Shown here: piece by piece, positions 45,045 through 54,967 of the stretch | Position numbering within the stretch: the stretch's first letter is position 1 | How the letters are laid out: each line of letters opens with the position of its first letter | DNA from: Byssovorax sp. | GTDB lineage: Bacteria; Myxococcota_A; Polyangia; Polyangiales; Polyangiaceae | Length of the DNA stretch: 64,000 nucleotides | Assembly (NCBI GenBank): GCA_025362495.1 | Contig: JANYGI010000042.1 | Coordinates: 1-64,000, forward strand | Reading direction: 5' to 3' | The notes under the pieces: model-generated | Databases searched by the model: none | Told to the model about the DNA's origin: nothing | Seen by the model: the letters and a program-made list of their open reading frames with translations, nothing else | Translations under genes and position numbers: made by a program

Positions 45045-46658
45045 TCAGGCCTCGATCTTCGGCGCCGCGTTCCCGAGCTCGACGAACTGGCTCCTCGGAA
45101 AGGCCTTGGCGCACGTCTCCATCTGCCAGTCACCTTTGAAGAGCACCACCGGGTTACCGTGGATGTCGAGCGCGCCGTAGCCGTAGAGCTGCGACTCCAG
45201 CTCGGCGATGGGCACCGACTCGCCCTCGACCCAGCGGGCCATGGTGAAGCTCAACCGCTCCAGCCGCACATCGACGCTGTACTCGGCGATCAAGCGCGCG
45301 CGCACCACGTCGAACTGGAGCTCGCCCACGGCGCCGACGATCGACTCGCCCTCACGGCCCTCCGGCGGCCGGAAGAGCTGGATGCTGCCCTCCTGCGCGA
45401 GCTGCTCCAGGCCCTTCTTGAGCTGCTTGCGCTTGAGCGGATCGATCATCGCCACGCGGGCGAAATACTCCGGGGGGAACTGCGGGAGGGCCGCATACTG
45501 CACCGGAGGGCCGCCGGCAGATATCGTGTCTCCGATCAGGAAGATGCCGGGGTCGAAGACGCCGATGATATCCCCCGCGAAGCCGTCTTCCACCAGGGTG
45601 CGCTCTTGCGCCAGGAACTGCACCGGGTTGGTGAGCCGAATGTCGCGGTCGAGGCGCTTGTGGAACACCTTCATCCCGCGCTCGTAGCGGCCCGAGCAGA
45701 CGCGGAAGAACGCGATGCGATCGCGGTGCGCCCGGTCCATGTTCGCCTGGATCTTGAAGACGAAGGCGGTGAAGCGGTCGTCGTCGGGTTCGATCGGGCC
45801 CTTGTCGCTCATGCGCGGCGCGGGCAGTGGCATCATGTCGATGAACGAGTCGAGGAGCTGCGGGAGGCCGAAGTTGGTGATGGCGCTGCCGAAGAACATC
45901 GGCGTCACCTCGCCCCGCGCGAGCTTGCCGAGGTCGAGCGTGTCGCCGGCGGCCTCGATCAGCGCGATGTCCTCGCGGAGCTGCCGGGCGCCCTCTTCCT
46001 CGATGGCCTCGACGAGCTCGGGGCCGTCGAGCGAGTGGATCTCCATCGGGGCCATCTCGGCGCCGTGGGCGACGAGATCGAAGAGGAAGACCTGCTTCTT
46101 GATCAGGTGATACACGCCGCGAAACTTGCCGGCCGTGTGGATCGGCCAGGTCATCGGGTACACGCCGATGCCGAGCACCTCCTCGACCTCGCCGATGAGA
46201 TCGAAGGGATCGCGGCCCGGCCGGTCCATCTTGTTGACGAAGGTGAAGATCGGCATTTGCCGCATCTTGCAGACGCGGAAGAGCTTCTTCGTCTGCGGCT
46301 CGACGCCTTTGGCGCAGTCGAGGAGCATGATCGCCGCGTCGGTCGCCATCAGCGCGCGGTAGGTGTCCTCGCTGAAGTCGGCGTGGCCGGGCGTATCGAC
46401 GAGGCTGAGGAGCCTGTTTTTGTAGGGAAACTGGAGCACGCTCGACGCGATCGAGATGCCGCGCTCCTTCTCCATTTCCATCCAGTCGCTGACGGCGTGG
46501 CGCCGCGCGCCCTTGGCCTTCACGGCGCCGGCGAGCTGGATCGCTCCACCGTAAAGCAGAAGCTTTTCGGTCAGCGTCGTCTTGCCAGCGTCGGGATGCG
46601 AGATGATCGCAAACGTCTTCCGGCGCGTGATTTCTCGGAGCAGGAGGGGGTCGGACAC
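45045..46658 (-). CDS. prfC: Peptide chain release factor 3
   Basis: The 537-residue product is a translational GTPase: G1 SHPDAGKTT (20-28), the switch motif DTPGHADFSEDTYRAL, and NKMDRPG for guanine recognition. The domain set and length match RF3, which uses GTP to release RF1/RF2 from the ribosome after termination. The RF3 switch region EKERGISIASSVLQF (rather than the EF-G form) supports RF3 over EF-G. The ATG at 46658 is the first start and precedes the G1 motif by 20 residues. It is followed by a long 3' gap with a strong terminator. Confidence 0.96.
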   Translation of the reverse strand: MSDPLLLREITRRKTFAIISHPDAGKTTLTEKLLLYGGAIQLAGAVKAKGARRHAVSDWMEMEKERGISIASSVLQFPYKNRLLSLVDTPGHADFSEDTYRALMATDAAIMLLDCAKGVEPQTKKLFRVCKMRQMPIFTFVNKMDRPGRDPFDLIGEVEEVLGIGVYPMTWPIHTAGKFRGVYHLIKKQVFLFDLVAHGAEMAPMEIHSLDGPELVEAIEEEGARQLREDIALIEAAGDTLDLGKLARGEVTPMFFGSAITNFGLPQLLDSFIDMMPLPAPRMSDKGPIEPDDDRFTAFVFKIQANMDRAHRDRIAFFRVCSGRYERGMKVFHKRLDRDIRLTNPVQFLAQERTLVEDGFAGDIIGVFDPGIFLIGDTISAGGPPVQYAALPQFPPEYFARVAMIDPLKRKQLKKGLEQLAQEGSIQLFRPPEGREGESIVGAVGELQFDVVRARLIAEYSVDVRLERLSFTMARWVEGESVPIAELESQLYGYGALDIHGNPVVLFKGDWQMETCAKAFPRSQFVELGNAAPKIEA

Positions 46659-46736
46659 GGGGGCGGCCGACGGTATAGCAAAAAGCGCCGCCGCCGCGAA
46701 CTGCCACGTTGCGCGGCGGCCCGGCGAACCACTCTT

Positions 46737-48614
46737 TCAGTGCGCGAGGTGCGGGGCCAGGGCGGCCGTGATCGCCGCCATCGCGGGGCGGTAGCCGTAG
46801 TCGGGCTGGAGCGGCGACGTGACCTGCGCGGCGCACACCGAGGCCACGACCGCCTGGCTGCCGATGCCCTTCAGCACCGCGAGCTCGCGCAGGCCCGGGT
46901 AGCCCTTGGCGCGGACCTGGATGTTGCCGTTCATCGGATCGCAGAGCGGGTTATTGTTGCCAGGCGAGCAGTCACACCCGTTGACGAGCGGCTTGCTGCA
47001 ATCGCGCGGCTTCGTCAGCGGGAAGACGCACGCGTACTGGAGATCGTTGCCGGGGTTGCTGTACTCGTGGCCGTTGATCGGATCGGCGGTCGGCGCCGAC
47101 GCGGGCCCCGGGAGGCCGGGGCGCGGCAGGCTCGACTCGATCATGTGCGGATCCTTCGGAGGGACATAGTTGCCAGGATCGCCGAGGACGGTGTCCCAGC
47201 CGGTGTTGCCATTGGCATCCTTCACCGTCATCTCGCCGGCGTTGCGGAACCCCTTGGTCACGTCGGCCGGATCGCGGGCGATCGACTGCCACGGTACACC
47301 GACGATGCCCGCCAGCACGACGAGGCTTGAATCGCGGATGCTCGCGTCGGAGTCGGAGGGGTTCAGATCGGAGAAGATGGGGTTGTTCACCATCTCGCCG
47401 GAGCGGTTGGGCACGAGCTGGCTCGACAGGGCGCCGGTGTAGCGGTCGATGCCATAGAGGAAATCGATGCCGAAGCGGCGCTTCTGATCGAAGCAGCGGA
47501 GGTTGATGTCGTCCTCGGCGTCGGTCAGCGTCGGGTTCGACGTGCAGGTGGGGTCGGCCGGGCAATCCGGCGCCGCCTGTCCGCACGATTTGCAGCACGG
47601 ATCGTTGGGGCTCGTCGCGCACTCTTGCCGCGCCCGCGGGAGGCGGAACTTCTTCTTGGTGTCGGTCGGGTTCTGCTGCTGGGCCGCGTAATAAAACTGC
47701 CCGGACTCCCGGATCGAGCAGTCGTTCTCGTCGGTCAGCATGACGATCGCGAGGAGCGAGCTCGGCCGGAGGAAATTGGCGCGCTGCTGGAGGAGGAGAG
47801 TGTCCGTCCCGCTCGGCGTCGCCTTGCCGCCCTGGATCGAGATGTCCTTGTAGGGCTCGGGATCGACCAGGAAGCGATACCAGCTCTCGAGCTGCGACTC
47901 GTAGCCACACCCCACCTGGCCAAGGCCGAGAACGAGGTCCCTGAAGTCGGGGATCAGGCCAGGGTTACCGCCGAGATCACCGGCCTTGGCCTCGCCCGGC
48001 GGCATGAGCTTCTGGGCGGGATCCCAGGCGAGAAAGCCCTGGTTCTGGTAGGTCGGCAGGGTGACTCCGCTGCAGGCGTCGGCGCGGGCGACGAGGTGTC
48101 CAGCGTCGTTGTTGCTGGCGTTGGGGTTGCCGGGGCACGACTGCGTGTCGTTGGTGACGGAGCAGGCGTCGGAGCCGTGGCCACCGAGGCTCGAGCTGAC
48201 GACGCCGATGTGGATATCGAGCACCGGAGCGGTGACGCGCTTCGAGCCGCTCGGGCAGGCCTCGAGAGGGCTCGTCGGCTGCATCGGCGCGGGAGCACCG
48301 TTGGTGTCGACGCAGGGAGGGTTGGCGAGCCGCTCGACGAGATCGGGTACCGCGGCGCCGAGGATCTCCTGCTTGTCGGCCATCGAACGCGAGTTGTCGA
48401 TCATCAAGAGTAGATCGATCTTGCTCGCGCTGGCGGCCGGAGGCGTGATCCCGGTCCCGGTGCTCCCCGAGCCCGACGATCCTGCTTCCGAGCCGCTCGC
48501 GCCGGCCGTGGCGCTCGTCTCGACCGAACCACACGCCGCCATGCCCGCGCAGAGCGCGAGCACGCCCGCGGCGGCAGCGCGGACCCCGACGTTCAGTCCC
48601 CGTTCGACCTTCAT
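46737..48614 (-). CDS. Exported VWA-like cell-surface lipoprotein
   Basis: The 625-residue product has a signal peptide with lipobox GMAACGSV (Cys28) and a Gly/Ser/Thr-rich linker. A VWA-like domain starts around residue 62 with [14 protein letters not shown] (DxSxS MIDAS), and the following region carries many paired cysteines ([28 protein letters not shown]) likely to form disulfides. Proteins of this architecture are common and expanded in myxobacteria, usually annotated as hypothetical, and may act at the cell surface. The ATG at 48614 follows an AAGGGA site and gives the signal peptide directly. It stands 78 bp upstream of prfC in the same direction. Confidence 0.8.
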   Translation of the reverse strand: MKVERGLNVGVRAAAAGVLALCAGMAACGSVETSATAGASGSEAGSSGSGSTGTGITPPAASASKIDLLLMIDNSRSMADKQEILGAAVPDLVERLANPPCVDTNGAPAPMQPTSPLEACPSGSKRVTAPVLDIHIGVVSSSLGGHGSDACSVTNDTQSCPGNPNASNNDAGHLVARADACSGVTLPTYQNQGFLAWDPAQKLMPPGEAKAGDLGGNPGLIPDFRDLVLGLGQVGCGYESQLESWYRFLVDPEPYKDISIQGGKATPSGTDTLLLQQRANFLRPSSLLAIVMLTDENDCSIRESGQFYYAAQQQNPTDTKKKFRLPRARQECATSPNDPCCKSCGQAAPDCPADPTCTSNPTLTDAEDDINLRCFDQKRRFGIDFLYGIDRYTGALSSQLVPNRSGEMVNNPIFSDLNPSDSDASIRDSSLVVLAGIVGVPWQSIARDPADVTKGFRNAGEMTVKDANGNTGWDTVLGDPGNYVPPKDPHMIESSLPRPGLPGPASAPTADPINGHEYSNPGNDLQYACVFPLTKPRDCSKPLVNGCDCSPGNNNPLCDPMNGNIQVRAKGYPGLRELAVLKGIGSQAVVASVCAAQVTSPLQPDYGYRPAMAAITAALAPHLAH

Positions 48615-48752
48615 GAATCGTTCCCTTTCGACGTGGCGCCGTCGCGCGTTCACTGTCGCTGGAAAGATATCATGAAAGCGGGCGAGCAAGCGTACCGTCT
48701 TCCGCGCGCTCGCTCTCGCCAAAGGCGCGCCGCCCGACTACCCTCCCGCCGC

Positions 48753-49268
48753 ATGGCGAACCCTACCGCTCTCCTCGAGACCTCGCTCGGCAACTTCAAG
48801 GTCGAGCTCTTCGTCGACAAGATGCCCATCACGGCCGGTAACTTCGTGAAGCTCGCGAAGAGCGGCTTCTACGACGGCCTGCACTTTCACCGGGTGATCA
48901 ACAACTTCATGCTCCAGTTCGGCTGCCCCCACAGCCGCGATCCCAAGAGCTCGCGCGCCGGCACCGGCGACGGGCCCGACGGCCCGATCAAGGACGAGCA
49001 CCTCCCCGACGCGAAGATCAGCAACGATCCGGGCACGCTGTCGATGGCCAACGCCGGCCCCAACAGCGGCAGCAGCCAGTTCTTCATCAACACGGTGGCC
49101 AACCCGTACCTCGACTGGTTCTCGCCCGGCGGCTCCAAGCACCCGGTCTTCGGCCGCGTGATCGAGGGCATGGATGTGGTGAAGAAGCTCGAGAAGACGC
49201 CGACGGACGGGAACGATCGCCCCCTCACGCCGGCGCGGATGAACAAGATCACGATTCTCGAAGGCTGA
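48753..49268 (+). CDS. Cyclophilin-type peptidyl-prolyl isomerase
   Basis: The 171-residue product is a compact cyclophilin: [15 protein letters not shown] (the Arg-containing active-site segment), [19 protein letters not shown] and [14 protein letters not shown]. No signal peptide is present, so it is cytosolic. It speeds up prolyl isomerisation in protein folding. Two Cys are absent apart from GCPHSR, where the usual GGD has become GCP; this is common in this subfamily. The ATG at 48753 gives the normal short N-terminus ([17 protein letters not shown]). It is divergent from the exported VWA gene and convergent with the truncated VWA gene (33 bp). Confidence 0.94.
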   Translation: MANPTALLETSLGNFKVELFVDKMPITAGNFVKLAKSGFYDGLHFHRVINNFMLQFGCPHSRDPKSSRAGTGDGPDGPIKDEHLPDAKISNDPGTLSMANAGPNSGSSQFFINTVANPYLDWFSPGGSKHPVFGRVIEGMDVVKKLEKTPTDGNDRPLTPARMNKITILEG

Positions 49269-49300
49269 TCCCTGGGCGGCGAGGCGGAGGAGAGTGCCTC

Positions 49301-50029
49301 TCACTTCGCCGTCTTCGCGGAGCCGCCGCCGCCGCCGGTGATGGCGTCAGCGCGGCGGATCAGATCGAGCAGCTCTTGCTGATCGGCGCGCGGGCCCGCG
49401 GCGGCCTGCGCGACGCGCTGCACGTCGGCGAAGCTCAGGGAAGCGGCGTGCGGGCTCTTGCGGAGGACCTCGCCGAACTCGGCGATCGACGCCGCCAGGC
49501 GCAGGCTCTGCGGGGCGGCCTCGAACGTCGCGGCGATCGACGCGGGCGCCATCGCAAACTTCGTCTCGACGGCGGGCGTGTCTCCCTCGGGGGCCTTGGC
49601 GCGTAGACGAACGGTGACGGGCGAGCCCGTCGTGTTCGTCAGGACCACATCGTAGACGGCGGTGACGCTGTGACCCGAGCCGACCTCGCCGGCGTCGACC
49701 TTGTCATTGCGAAAGTCCTTGTCGGCGATGTCGCGGTTCTCGTAGCCGAGGAGCCGATACGATTTGACGACATCGGGGTTGAGCTCGACCTGGATCTGCA
49801 CGTCCCTGGCTACGACCTCGAGGAGGCTGCTGGCCTGCTCGGAGAAGACCTTGCGCGCCTGGCTCTCGCTGTCGATGTACGAGTAGTTTCCGTGGCCCTT
49901 GTCGGCGAGCTGCTCCATCATCGTGTCCTTGTAGTTGCCCGCGCCGAAGCCCACCGTCGAGAGGGTGATGCCCGCGTCCTTGTGGCTCTTGATCAGCTTG
50001 AGGATGTCCTCGTGCGACGACGATCCCAC
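49301..50029 (-). pseudogene. 5'-truncated YfbK-like VWA/DUF3520 protein
   Basis: The open part (up to 242 codons) matches the C-terminal two thirds of YfbK-type proteins: it opens at NVGSSSHEDIL, which in full-length members lies deep in the VWA domain, then TLSTVGFGAGNYKDTMM, LADKGHGNYSYID and the DUF3520-like tail (RLLGYENRDIADKDFRND). The MIDAS strand and everything before it are missing. A TAA in frame (50039-50041) lies four codons before the GTG at 50029, and the sequence further upstream has no YfbK similarity. The frame is otherwise intact, so the gene is most likely a remnant of a deletion or rearrangement; a GTG at 50029 could still be translated. Confidence 0.7.
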
Positions 50030-50198
50030 GTTGGCGCCTTACACGGCGGCCGTCTGTCTCAGAATGGCACGGAGGCGCCGCCCGGATCAGAGCGACGCCG
50101 CGGGCCACCGCGAGGCCTCGAGCAGGGCACAGAGCGCTGTTTTCGCTGGAACTGATGGTACTTTCCGCCGTGGCATCGGTCGTGCTCTACTGCGGGCC

Positions 50199-50855
50199 AT
50201 GCGCTTGCTTGCCCCCGCCACGCTGTTGACTGCCTGCCTCCTGGTCGCCGTCTCCGCATCTGCCGACGACGGGACGGTGGCGCCGGCCGCCGCGGCCCCG
50301 CCGGCGATGGCCGCACCCGCGATGGCCGCGCCGGTCGCGCCAGTCGCTCCGGGCTACTCCCCTGCTCCTCCGGGCTACGCGCCCGCGCCGCCGTACGTGA
50401 TGTATCCCGCCTACGGGGCCGGCGCGCCGCCGCCGTACTGGATGCCAATCGCGCCTCCCACCGAGCGGAGGAGTAACGGCATGCGGACCACCGGTATCGT
50501 GCTCTTCGGCGCGGGCGGCCTCGTCACCGCGATCGGCGTGGCGATCTTCTCGGCGACGATCACCACGCCATGCGTCTTCTTCGACGCTGGCAGCAGAGAG
50601 GGCGGGCTGCCGCCCTCGCCGTCACCCGCGGCGTCGAGCGAGCACGTCCGCTCCGCGCGCCAGGCCCTGAACGGCTGCGACACGTCTCCCACGGTCGGCC
50701 TCGGGATCATGGGCGCCGGCCTCCTCACGGCGGTCGCCGGGATACCCCTCTTCGTCCTCGGCTCGAAGCAGGTGCCCGCCCGCCAACCGACTGGCAAGCT
50801 CGTCCCCGAGGTGAGCCTCGGCGCCGCGAACGCCTCGTTTCGCTGGACGTTTTGA
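50199..50855 (+). CDS. Exported Pro-rich two-segment membrane protein, unknown function
   Basis: The 218-residue product has a signal peptide (about 1-23) and a Pro/Ala/Tyr-rich extracytoplasmic stretch to about 95 (many PGY and PPY turns). Two hydrophobic segments follow, about 99-123 (TGIVLFGAGGLVTAIGVAIFSA) and about 165-190 (VGLGIMGAGLLTAVAGIPLFVL), separated by a soluble loop with two Cys that may be disulfide-bonded. The tail ends FRWTF. This hairpin layout with a Pro-rich lead is common in myxobacterial envelope proteins of unknown role. The ATG at 50199 gives the signal peptide; upstream codons overlap the truncated gene on the other strand. Confidence 0.72.
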   Translation: MRLLAPATLLTACLLVAVSASADDGTVAPAAAAPPAMAAPAMAAPVAPVAPGYSPAPPGYAPAPPYVMYPAYGAGAPPPYWMPIAPPTERRSNGMRTTGIVLFGAGGLVTAIGVAIFSATITTPCVFFDAGSREGGLPPSPSPAASSEHVRSARQALNGCDTSPTVGLGIMGAGLLTAVAGIPLFVLGSKQVPARQPTGKLVPEVSLGAANASFRWTF

Positions 50856-51015
50856 CCTCGGCCCGATTGCCACTCTCCACCACCGGCCAACTCGAACGCT
50901 CCGCGGGCCACCCCGCCCTCTCCGACAGCGCACCTCGGGCGGCGTGGGCGAAGGCCCGAGCACGATTGACCGCTCTGGTTGCGCTCCGGGCTGCGCTCCG
51001 CCACCCTACGCGCCC

Positions 51016-52413
51016 ATGACGACCCGAATGGACGCCGAGATCCAGTCCCTCACCGCCCTGGCCGCCGAGGTCGTCGAGCGCGCCCGCAAGGGCGGCGCCG
51101 ACGTCGCCGAGGCGATCGCCCGCTCCGGCTCGCACCTCTCGACCAAGGTGCGGCTGGGCGAGCCCGAGCTCGTGGAGGAGGCCGCGCACCGCAGCCTGGG
51201 CATGCGCGTGATCAAGCAAGGGCGCGTCGCGCTGACGTCGACGTCGGACCTCACGCCGCGCGGCCTCGATCGCTTCATCAAGGACGCGCTCGAGCTCGTC
51301 GATATCTCGCAGGAAGATCCGTTCGCGGGCCCCGCCGATCCCGACCTGCTCTCGAAGGGCGCGCTGCCCGATCTCGATCTCTACGATCCCGAGGGCGGCG
51401 AGGTCACCGCGGCGCAGGCGATCGCCCTCGCGCAACGCGGCGAAAAGGCCGCGCGCGACGCCGACGCGCGGATCACCAACAGCGACGGCGCGACGTTCTC
51501 GCGCACGGCGGGCGCCTTCTCGATGGTGCTGTCGAGCGGCTTCCAGGGCGGGTACGCGGGCTCGTACTCGTCGCTCTCCGTCGTGCCCGTCGCCGACGAC
51601 GTGGGCGGGAAGAAGCGCCGCGGCTTCCACTACACGGCGAAGCGCTACCTGAAGGATCTCGAGACGCCCGAGTCGGTGGGGATCGAGGCGACGCGCCGCA
51701 CGCTGCGCAAGCTCGGCGCGAAGAAGGTACCCACGTGCGAGGCGCCGGTCGTCTTCGATCCCGACGCGGCGCGCGCGATCCTCGGGCTGATGGCCGGCTG
51801 CATCATGGGCAGCTCCATCTGGCGTAAATCGAGCTACCTCGTCGGCCGCGAAGGCACGAAGGTCGCGAGCGATCTGATCACCATCGTCGACGATCCGTTC
51901 CTGCTCCGTGCGCCGGGATCGCGGCCGTTCGACGGCGAAGGGCTGGCCTCGCGCAAGAATTCGATCGTCGAGCAGGGCGTCTTGAAGACTTACCTCTGCG
52001 ACAGCTACAGCGCGCGCAAGCTCGGTCGCGCGTCGACGGCGAGCGCCTCGCGCGGATCGGGCGGCGGCGTCGGCCCGTCGACATCCAACTTCATCCTCCA
52101 GCCCACCTCGACGCCCGCCGCAGAGATCGTGAAGTCGACCAAGCGCGGCCTCTACGTGACCGACATGATGGGCTTCGGCTTCAACGCGATCACCGGCGAT
52201 TTCTCGCGCGGCGCCTCGGGTTTCTGGATCGAGGACGGCGTGCTCGCGTTCCCGGTCAGCGAGGTGACCATCTCGCTCAACGTCGACGATCTGTGGCAGC
52301 GGATCGACGCCGTCGGCGACGATCTCGATCTGCGCGCGTCGACCGCGTCGCCGACGCTGCGCGTCTCGGCGATGACGATCGCCGGGAGCTCCGACGAGGA
52401 GCCCGCGGCATAG
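51016..52413 (+). CDS. pmbA: TldE/PmbA-family protease accessory subunit
   Basis: The 465-residue product belongs to the TldD/TldE (PmbA) family; KRRGFHYTAKRYLKDL, STSNFILQPTSTPAAEIV and DMMGFGFNAITGDFSRGASGFWIEDG are characteristic. It lacks the HExxxH metal site of the TldD subunit, so it is the TldE-type partner, which with TldD forms a protease that degrades or matures small peptides (for example microcin B17, CcdA). No tldD is in the window. Because TldD/E also process modified peptides, a link with the bufferin-like precursor about 17 kb away is conceivable but unsupported. The ATG at 51016 gives the usual N-terminus. Confidence 0.92.
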   Translation: MTTRMDAEIQSLTALAAEVVERARKGGADVAEAIARSGSHLSTKVRLGEPELVEEAAHRSLGMRVIKQGRVALTSTSDLTPRGLDRFIKDALELVDISQEDPFAGPADPDLLSKGALPDLDLYDPEGGEVTAAQAIALAQRGEKAARDADARITNSDGATFSRTAGAFSMVLSSGFQGGYAGSYSSLSVVPVADDVGGKKRRGFHYTAKRYLKDLETPESVGIEATRRTLRKLGAKKVPTCEAPVVFDPDAARAILGLMAGCIMGSSIWRKSSYLVGREGTKVASDLITIVDDPFLLRAPGSRPFDGEGLASRKNSIVEQGVLKTYLCDSYSARKLGRASTASASRGSGGGVGPSTSNFILQPTSTPAAEIVKSTKRGLYVTDMMGFGFNAITGDFSRGASGFWIEDGVLAFPVSEVTISLNVDDLWQRIDAVGDDLDLRASTASPTLRVSAMTIAGSSDEEPAA

Positions 52414-52431
52414 TCTGCCGCGGGCTCGGGC

Positions 52432-53148
52432 TCAGCGACCACCTCCGCCCGCCGCGCGGGGCGGGAGCTCTTCCTGGGTGGCCTCGGGGAGCTTGCTCAC
52501 GGGTGAGGCGCCCGCGCTCGGAGGCCCTGCCGCAGCGCCCGGCGCCGCCTTGTTCGGCGTCGAAGGAGCCGCGACAGGGTCCGGCGAGATCATCTTCTTC
52601 AGGCCCACGGTGTCGGCTCGCGCGAGCCGCGTGACGAACGTCGGCAACGACGCCGGCTCGTCCGACAGCGCGACGAGCGTGGCCTGTGGCGACGCCCGTC
52701 GCAGCGCCTCGAACATCGCGCCGGGCTCGATCTCGGAGGCGATGATCTTGAGATCGACGACGTACACGTCGCCGGGATCGGAGCCCGCGTAGATCAGCGC
52801 GTCGTACGGGTGGCTCGCGAGCCGCACCGGTTGACCCGTCGACGCAGGTGGTCCTGCGGTCGGGACCACGCCCTCGCTCAGCGCTCGCTGGACCAGGGCG
52901 AGCGTGTCGTTCGTCCCGACCACGAGGATGGTGCGCGCGCTGGCACGGGCCAGCTCGCGCGGGACCGAGTACCCCCAGGCTCGGAGGAACTCGGCGACAT
53001 CTGCCGCTCGAAAGCGCAAGTGTCGCCCGGGCGTACGGAAATGCGGGATGCGCCCGCGGTCCACCCAGTTGTGGATGGTCTTCAGATCCACCTCGCACAG
53101 CGCGGCAAGATCGGAAGCAGTCAAGAGCTTCTCTCGGACAGCGGCCAT
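52432..53148 (-). CDS. Excisionase/MerR-type HTH fused to a degenerate receiver domain
   Basis: The 238-residue product has an N-terminal helix-turn-helix at about 8-58 (LLTASDLAALCEVDLKTIH, then NWVDRGRIPHF) of the excisionase/BldC class, followed at about 73-187 by a receiver-like fold: ILVVGTNDTLALVQRAL, YVVDLKIIASEI with Asp132 in the phospho-acceptor place, LVALSD and Lys184/185. The two acidic residues that normally bind Mg before the first helix are replaced by Thr79-Asn80, so phosphorylation is doubtful. The C-terminal 50 residues are Pro/Ala-rich linker. It is probably a DNA-binding regulator controlled by a ligand or protein partner. A GGAG site supports the ATG at 53148; an upstream ATG at 53178 adds ten residues. 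Confidence 0.8.
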   Translation of the reverse strand: MAAVREKLLTASDLAALCEVDLKTIHNWVDRGRIPHFRTPGRHLRFRAADVAEFLRAWGYSVPRELARASARTILVVGTNDTLALVQRALSEGVVPTAGPPASTGQPVRLASHPYDALIYAGSDPGDVYVVDLKIIASEIEPGAMFEALRRASPQATLVALSDEPASLPTFVTRLARADTVGLKKMISPDPVAAPSTPNKAAPGAAAGPPSAGASPVSKLPEATQEELPPRAAGGGGR

Positions 53149-53315
53149 CGCGGTAGCTCCACGAAAGTGGGCCGGCACAGGCCCAGGTGTGAATGAAACC
53201 TAGCCTTCACATAGTGGCTCGTCACCCGCTTTGCGCGTTATTTCTTCCGGGCCTCGTGATATTGATTCCATTCTCGGGACGGAACGGAAGATGGGGACCG
53301 GGGAAACCCGGTAAT

Positions 53316-54884
53316 TCACGGTGGATTCGCGCGCCCGGGGCTGGGCTTTCCCAGTACGAAAGAGCCCTCCTGCGCGTCAGGAGCGGCCGGGGTGATCCGG
53401 GCCAGGCTCATTCCTGCTTTGGTCTTCGGGCCCACCGGAGATCGGGATATCACCACCCCATTGGGGTCTCTCAGCGCCAGCGGCTCGCCGTCGTTCGACA
53501 GCCCACCATGACCCAGCTTGGGGACCCGCACTACGAGGGAGCCCGGTTCCGGCGCCGGATCGACGCCGTCTTCCTCGACGAACCCTTGATTCACGATCAG
53601 CGCAAAAGCGCCCGCCGGGAGCGCGCCCGAGGGCAGAGCCGTCTCTCCCCCGACGTCGATCAGCACGTGTCCACCGAGCTCCGCGGGCTGGGCTCCATCG
53701 TTGAAGATCTCCACCCACTCCTGCCGCGGCTCTGGCCCCAGGGGATTGGCGAGCACCTCGTTCAGGATCAGGTGAGGCATCGATGCCAGTGTGGCGAACG
53801 TGACAGTGGCGCGCAGGATTTCGCCGCGATCATCGACAACATGGATGTCGAGCGTGGTGATCGTGGCGGGCGCGAGGCCCTTGAGAGTGAATGATTCGCC
53901 GACGCCGGTGACCAGGACACGGTCGATCCCGGCGCCCGGAGCGCCGGTGATCGTCCAGAGCGCGGGAGCGGCGGGGGCGCGGACGGTGATCCGATCGTCC
54001 GCGACCACGGCGCAGCCGGGGCCAAAAGGCACTTCCCCGGCGTCGCAGTCGAGCGACGGGATCGGGTGTCCGGGCGCACCACCCTCGATTGGCCGGGGAT
54101 CGAGGCGAAAGAGCCGGTCTCCATCGGTGACGCTCGGCGGGGGTTGCCCGCGCGGATCCGTGCTCGCCGGCGGGCCCGGCGCCTCGAATCGCAGACATCG
54201 CTCGCCGCCGTCACCCTCGAAGACGCCGCGACGGATCCGCCCCGCTTGCCCGGCGGGCGCGAGCTGGACAGCCTGATCGATTGGCGGCAACGCTTCATCT
54301 CCGCACCAGACGGCGTAGCGGGCCGTCGCCGACGCGCCCGGGGGCGGCCACACGCGCGCGAGGATCGGCGCCGGATCATCCATCGCGATGCGCAGCGTCG
54401 TCGCGAGCGCGGGCTCGCCGCTCACGAGCGTGTACTCGTCGCCGGGCTGCAGGGCCTCGCTCGGCGCGATCACCACGCTCCCGATCGCCGCGCCGCCGTC
54501 GCCGCCCGAGGGCGGATCCTCGCTCCAGATCACCACGGGGACGAGCTCGGCCTGCAGCACCTTCGAGATCTCGCCGCGCCGTACCTGGCTCACCTGCGCG
54601 CTGCCGGCGTGCCCGTGCACGAGCACGATCCGCGCGGGATCCACCGGGTTTTCCACGCGGATCCGCAGCACGGACGGCGCCGCGTCGAGGGGCGCCGCGG
54701 GCTCGACGTGCACGGGATCGACGAGCGGCGTCGAGGCGTCGACATGGTCGTGCGCCGCTGGATCGGGAGCCGCACCGGGGCCGCGCCCGAGGCACGCGGA
54801 GAACACCGCGGCGACGAGGCCGAGGCTGACGAGGGCGGGCAGCACGCGCTGGCGACCCGCGGCGAAGCGAGAGATCTGGCTCAT
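53316..54884 (-). CDS. Lamin-tail-domain (LTD) cell-surface lipoprotein
   Basis: The 522-residue product has a signal peptide with lipobox FSACLGR (Cys31), an Ala/Pro/His spacer, Ig-like beta-sandwich stretches in the middle (about 70-370) and a lamin-tail domain near 375-470 (HLILNEVLANPLGPEPRQEW, then VEIFNDG). LTDs are beta-sandwich modules found in exported bacterial proteins, probably involved in surface binding. Its Cys residues are few, suggesting it is not heavily disulfide-bonded. It is divergent from the small XRE regulator (83 bp). Function beyond a surface-exposed adhesive or binding role cannot be assigned. Confidence 0.85.
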   Translation of the reverse strand: MSQISRFAAGRQRVLPALVSLGLVAAVFSACLGRGPGAAPDPAAHDHVDASTPLVDPVHVEPAAPLDAAPSVLRIRVENPVDPARIVLVHGHAGSAQVSQVRRGEISKVLQAELVPVVIWSEDPPSGGDGGAAIGSVVIAPSEALQPGDEYTLVSGEPALATTLRIAMDDPAPILARVWPPPGASATARYAVWCGDEALPPIDQAVQLAPAGQAGRIRRGVFEGDGGERCLRFEAPGPPASTDPRGQPPPSVTDGDRLFRLDPRPIEGGAPGHPIPSLDCDAGEVPFGPGCAVVADDRITVRAPAAPALWTITGAPGAGIDRVLVTGVGESFTLKGLAPATITTLDIHVVDDRGEILRATVTFATLASMPHLILNEVLANPLGPEPRQEWVEIFNDGAQPAELGGHVLIDVGGETALPSGALPAGAFALIVNQGFVEEDGVDPAPEPGSLVVRVPKLGHGGLSNDGEPLALRDPNGVVISRSPVGPKTKAGMSLARITPAAPDAQEGSFVLGKPSPGRANPP

Positions 54885-54967
54885 GACTGCTCATCGACGC
54901 GAGCCGCGCGGCAGTTGCGTGGTCAGCGTCGATTTTCGCGTCGAGGTGGCGCTACGCTCGCGCGGTC

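Noticed and set aside
51016-52413. TldE as the protease of the bufferin-like precursor
   Set aside because: It is 17 kb away, its TldD partner is not in the window, and known bufferin loci do not need it.
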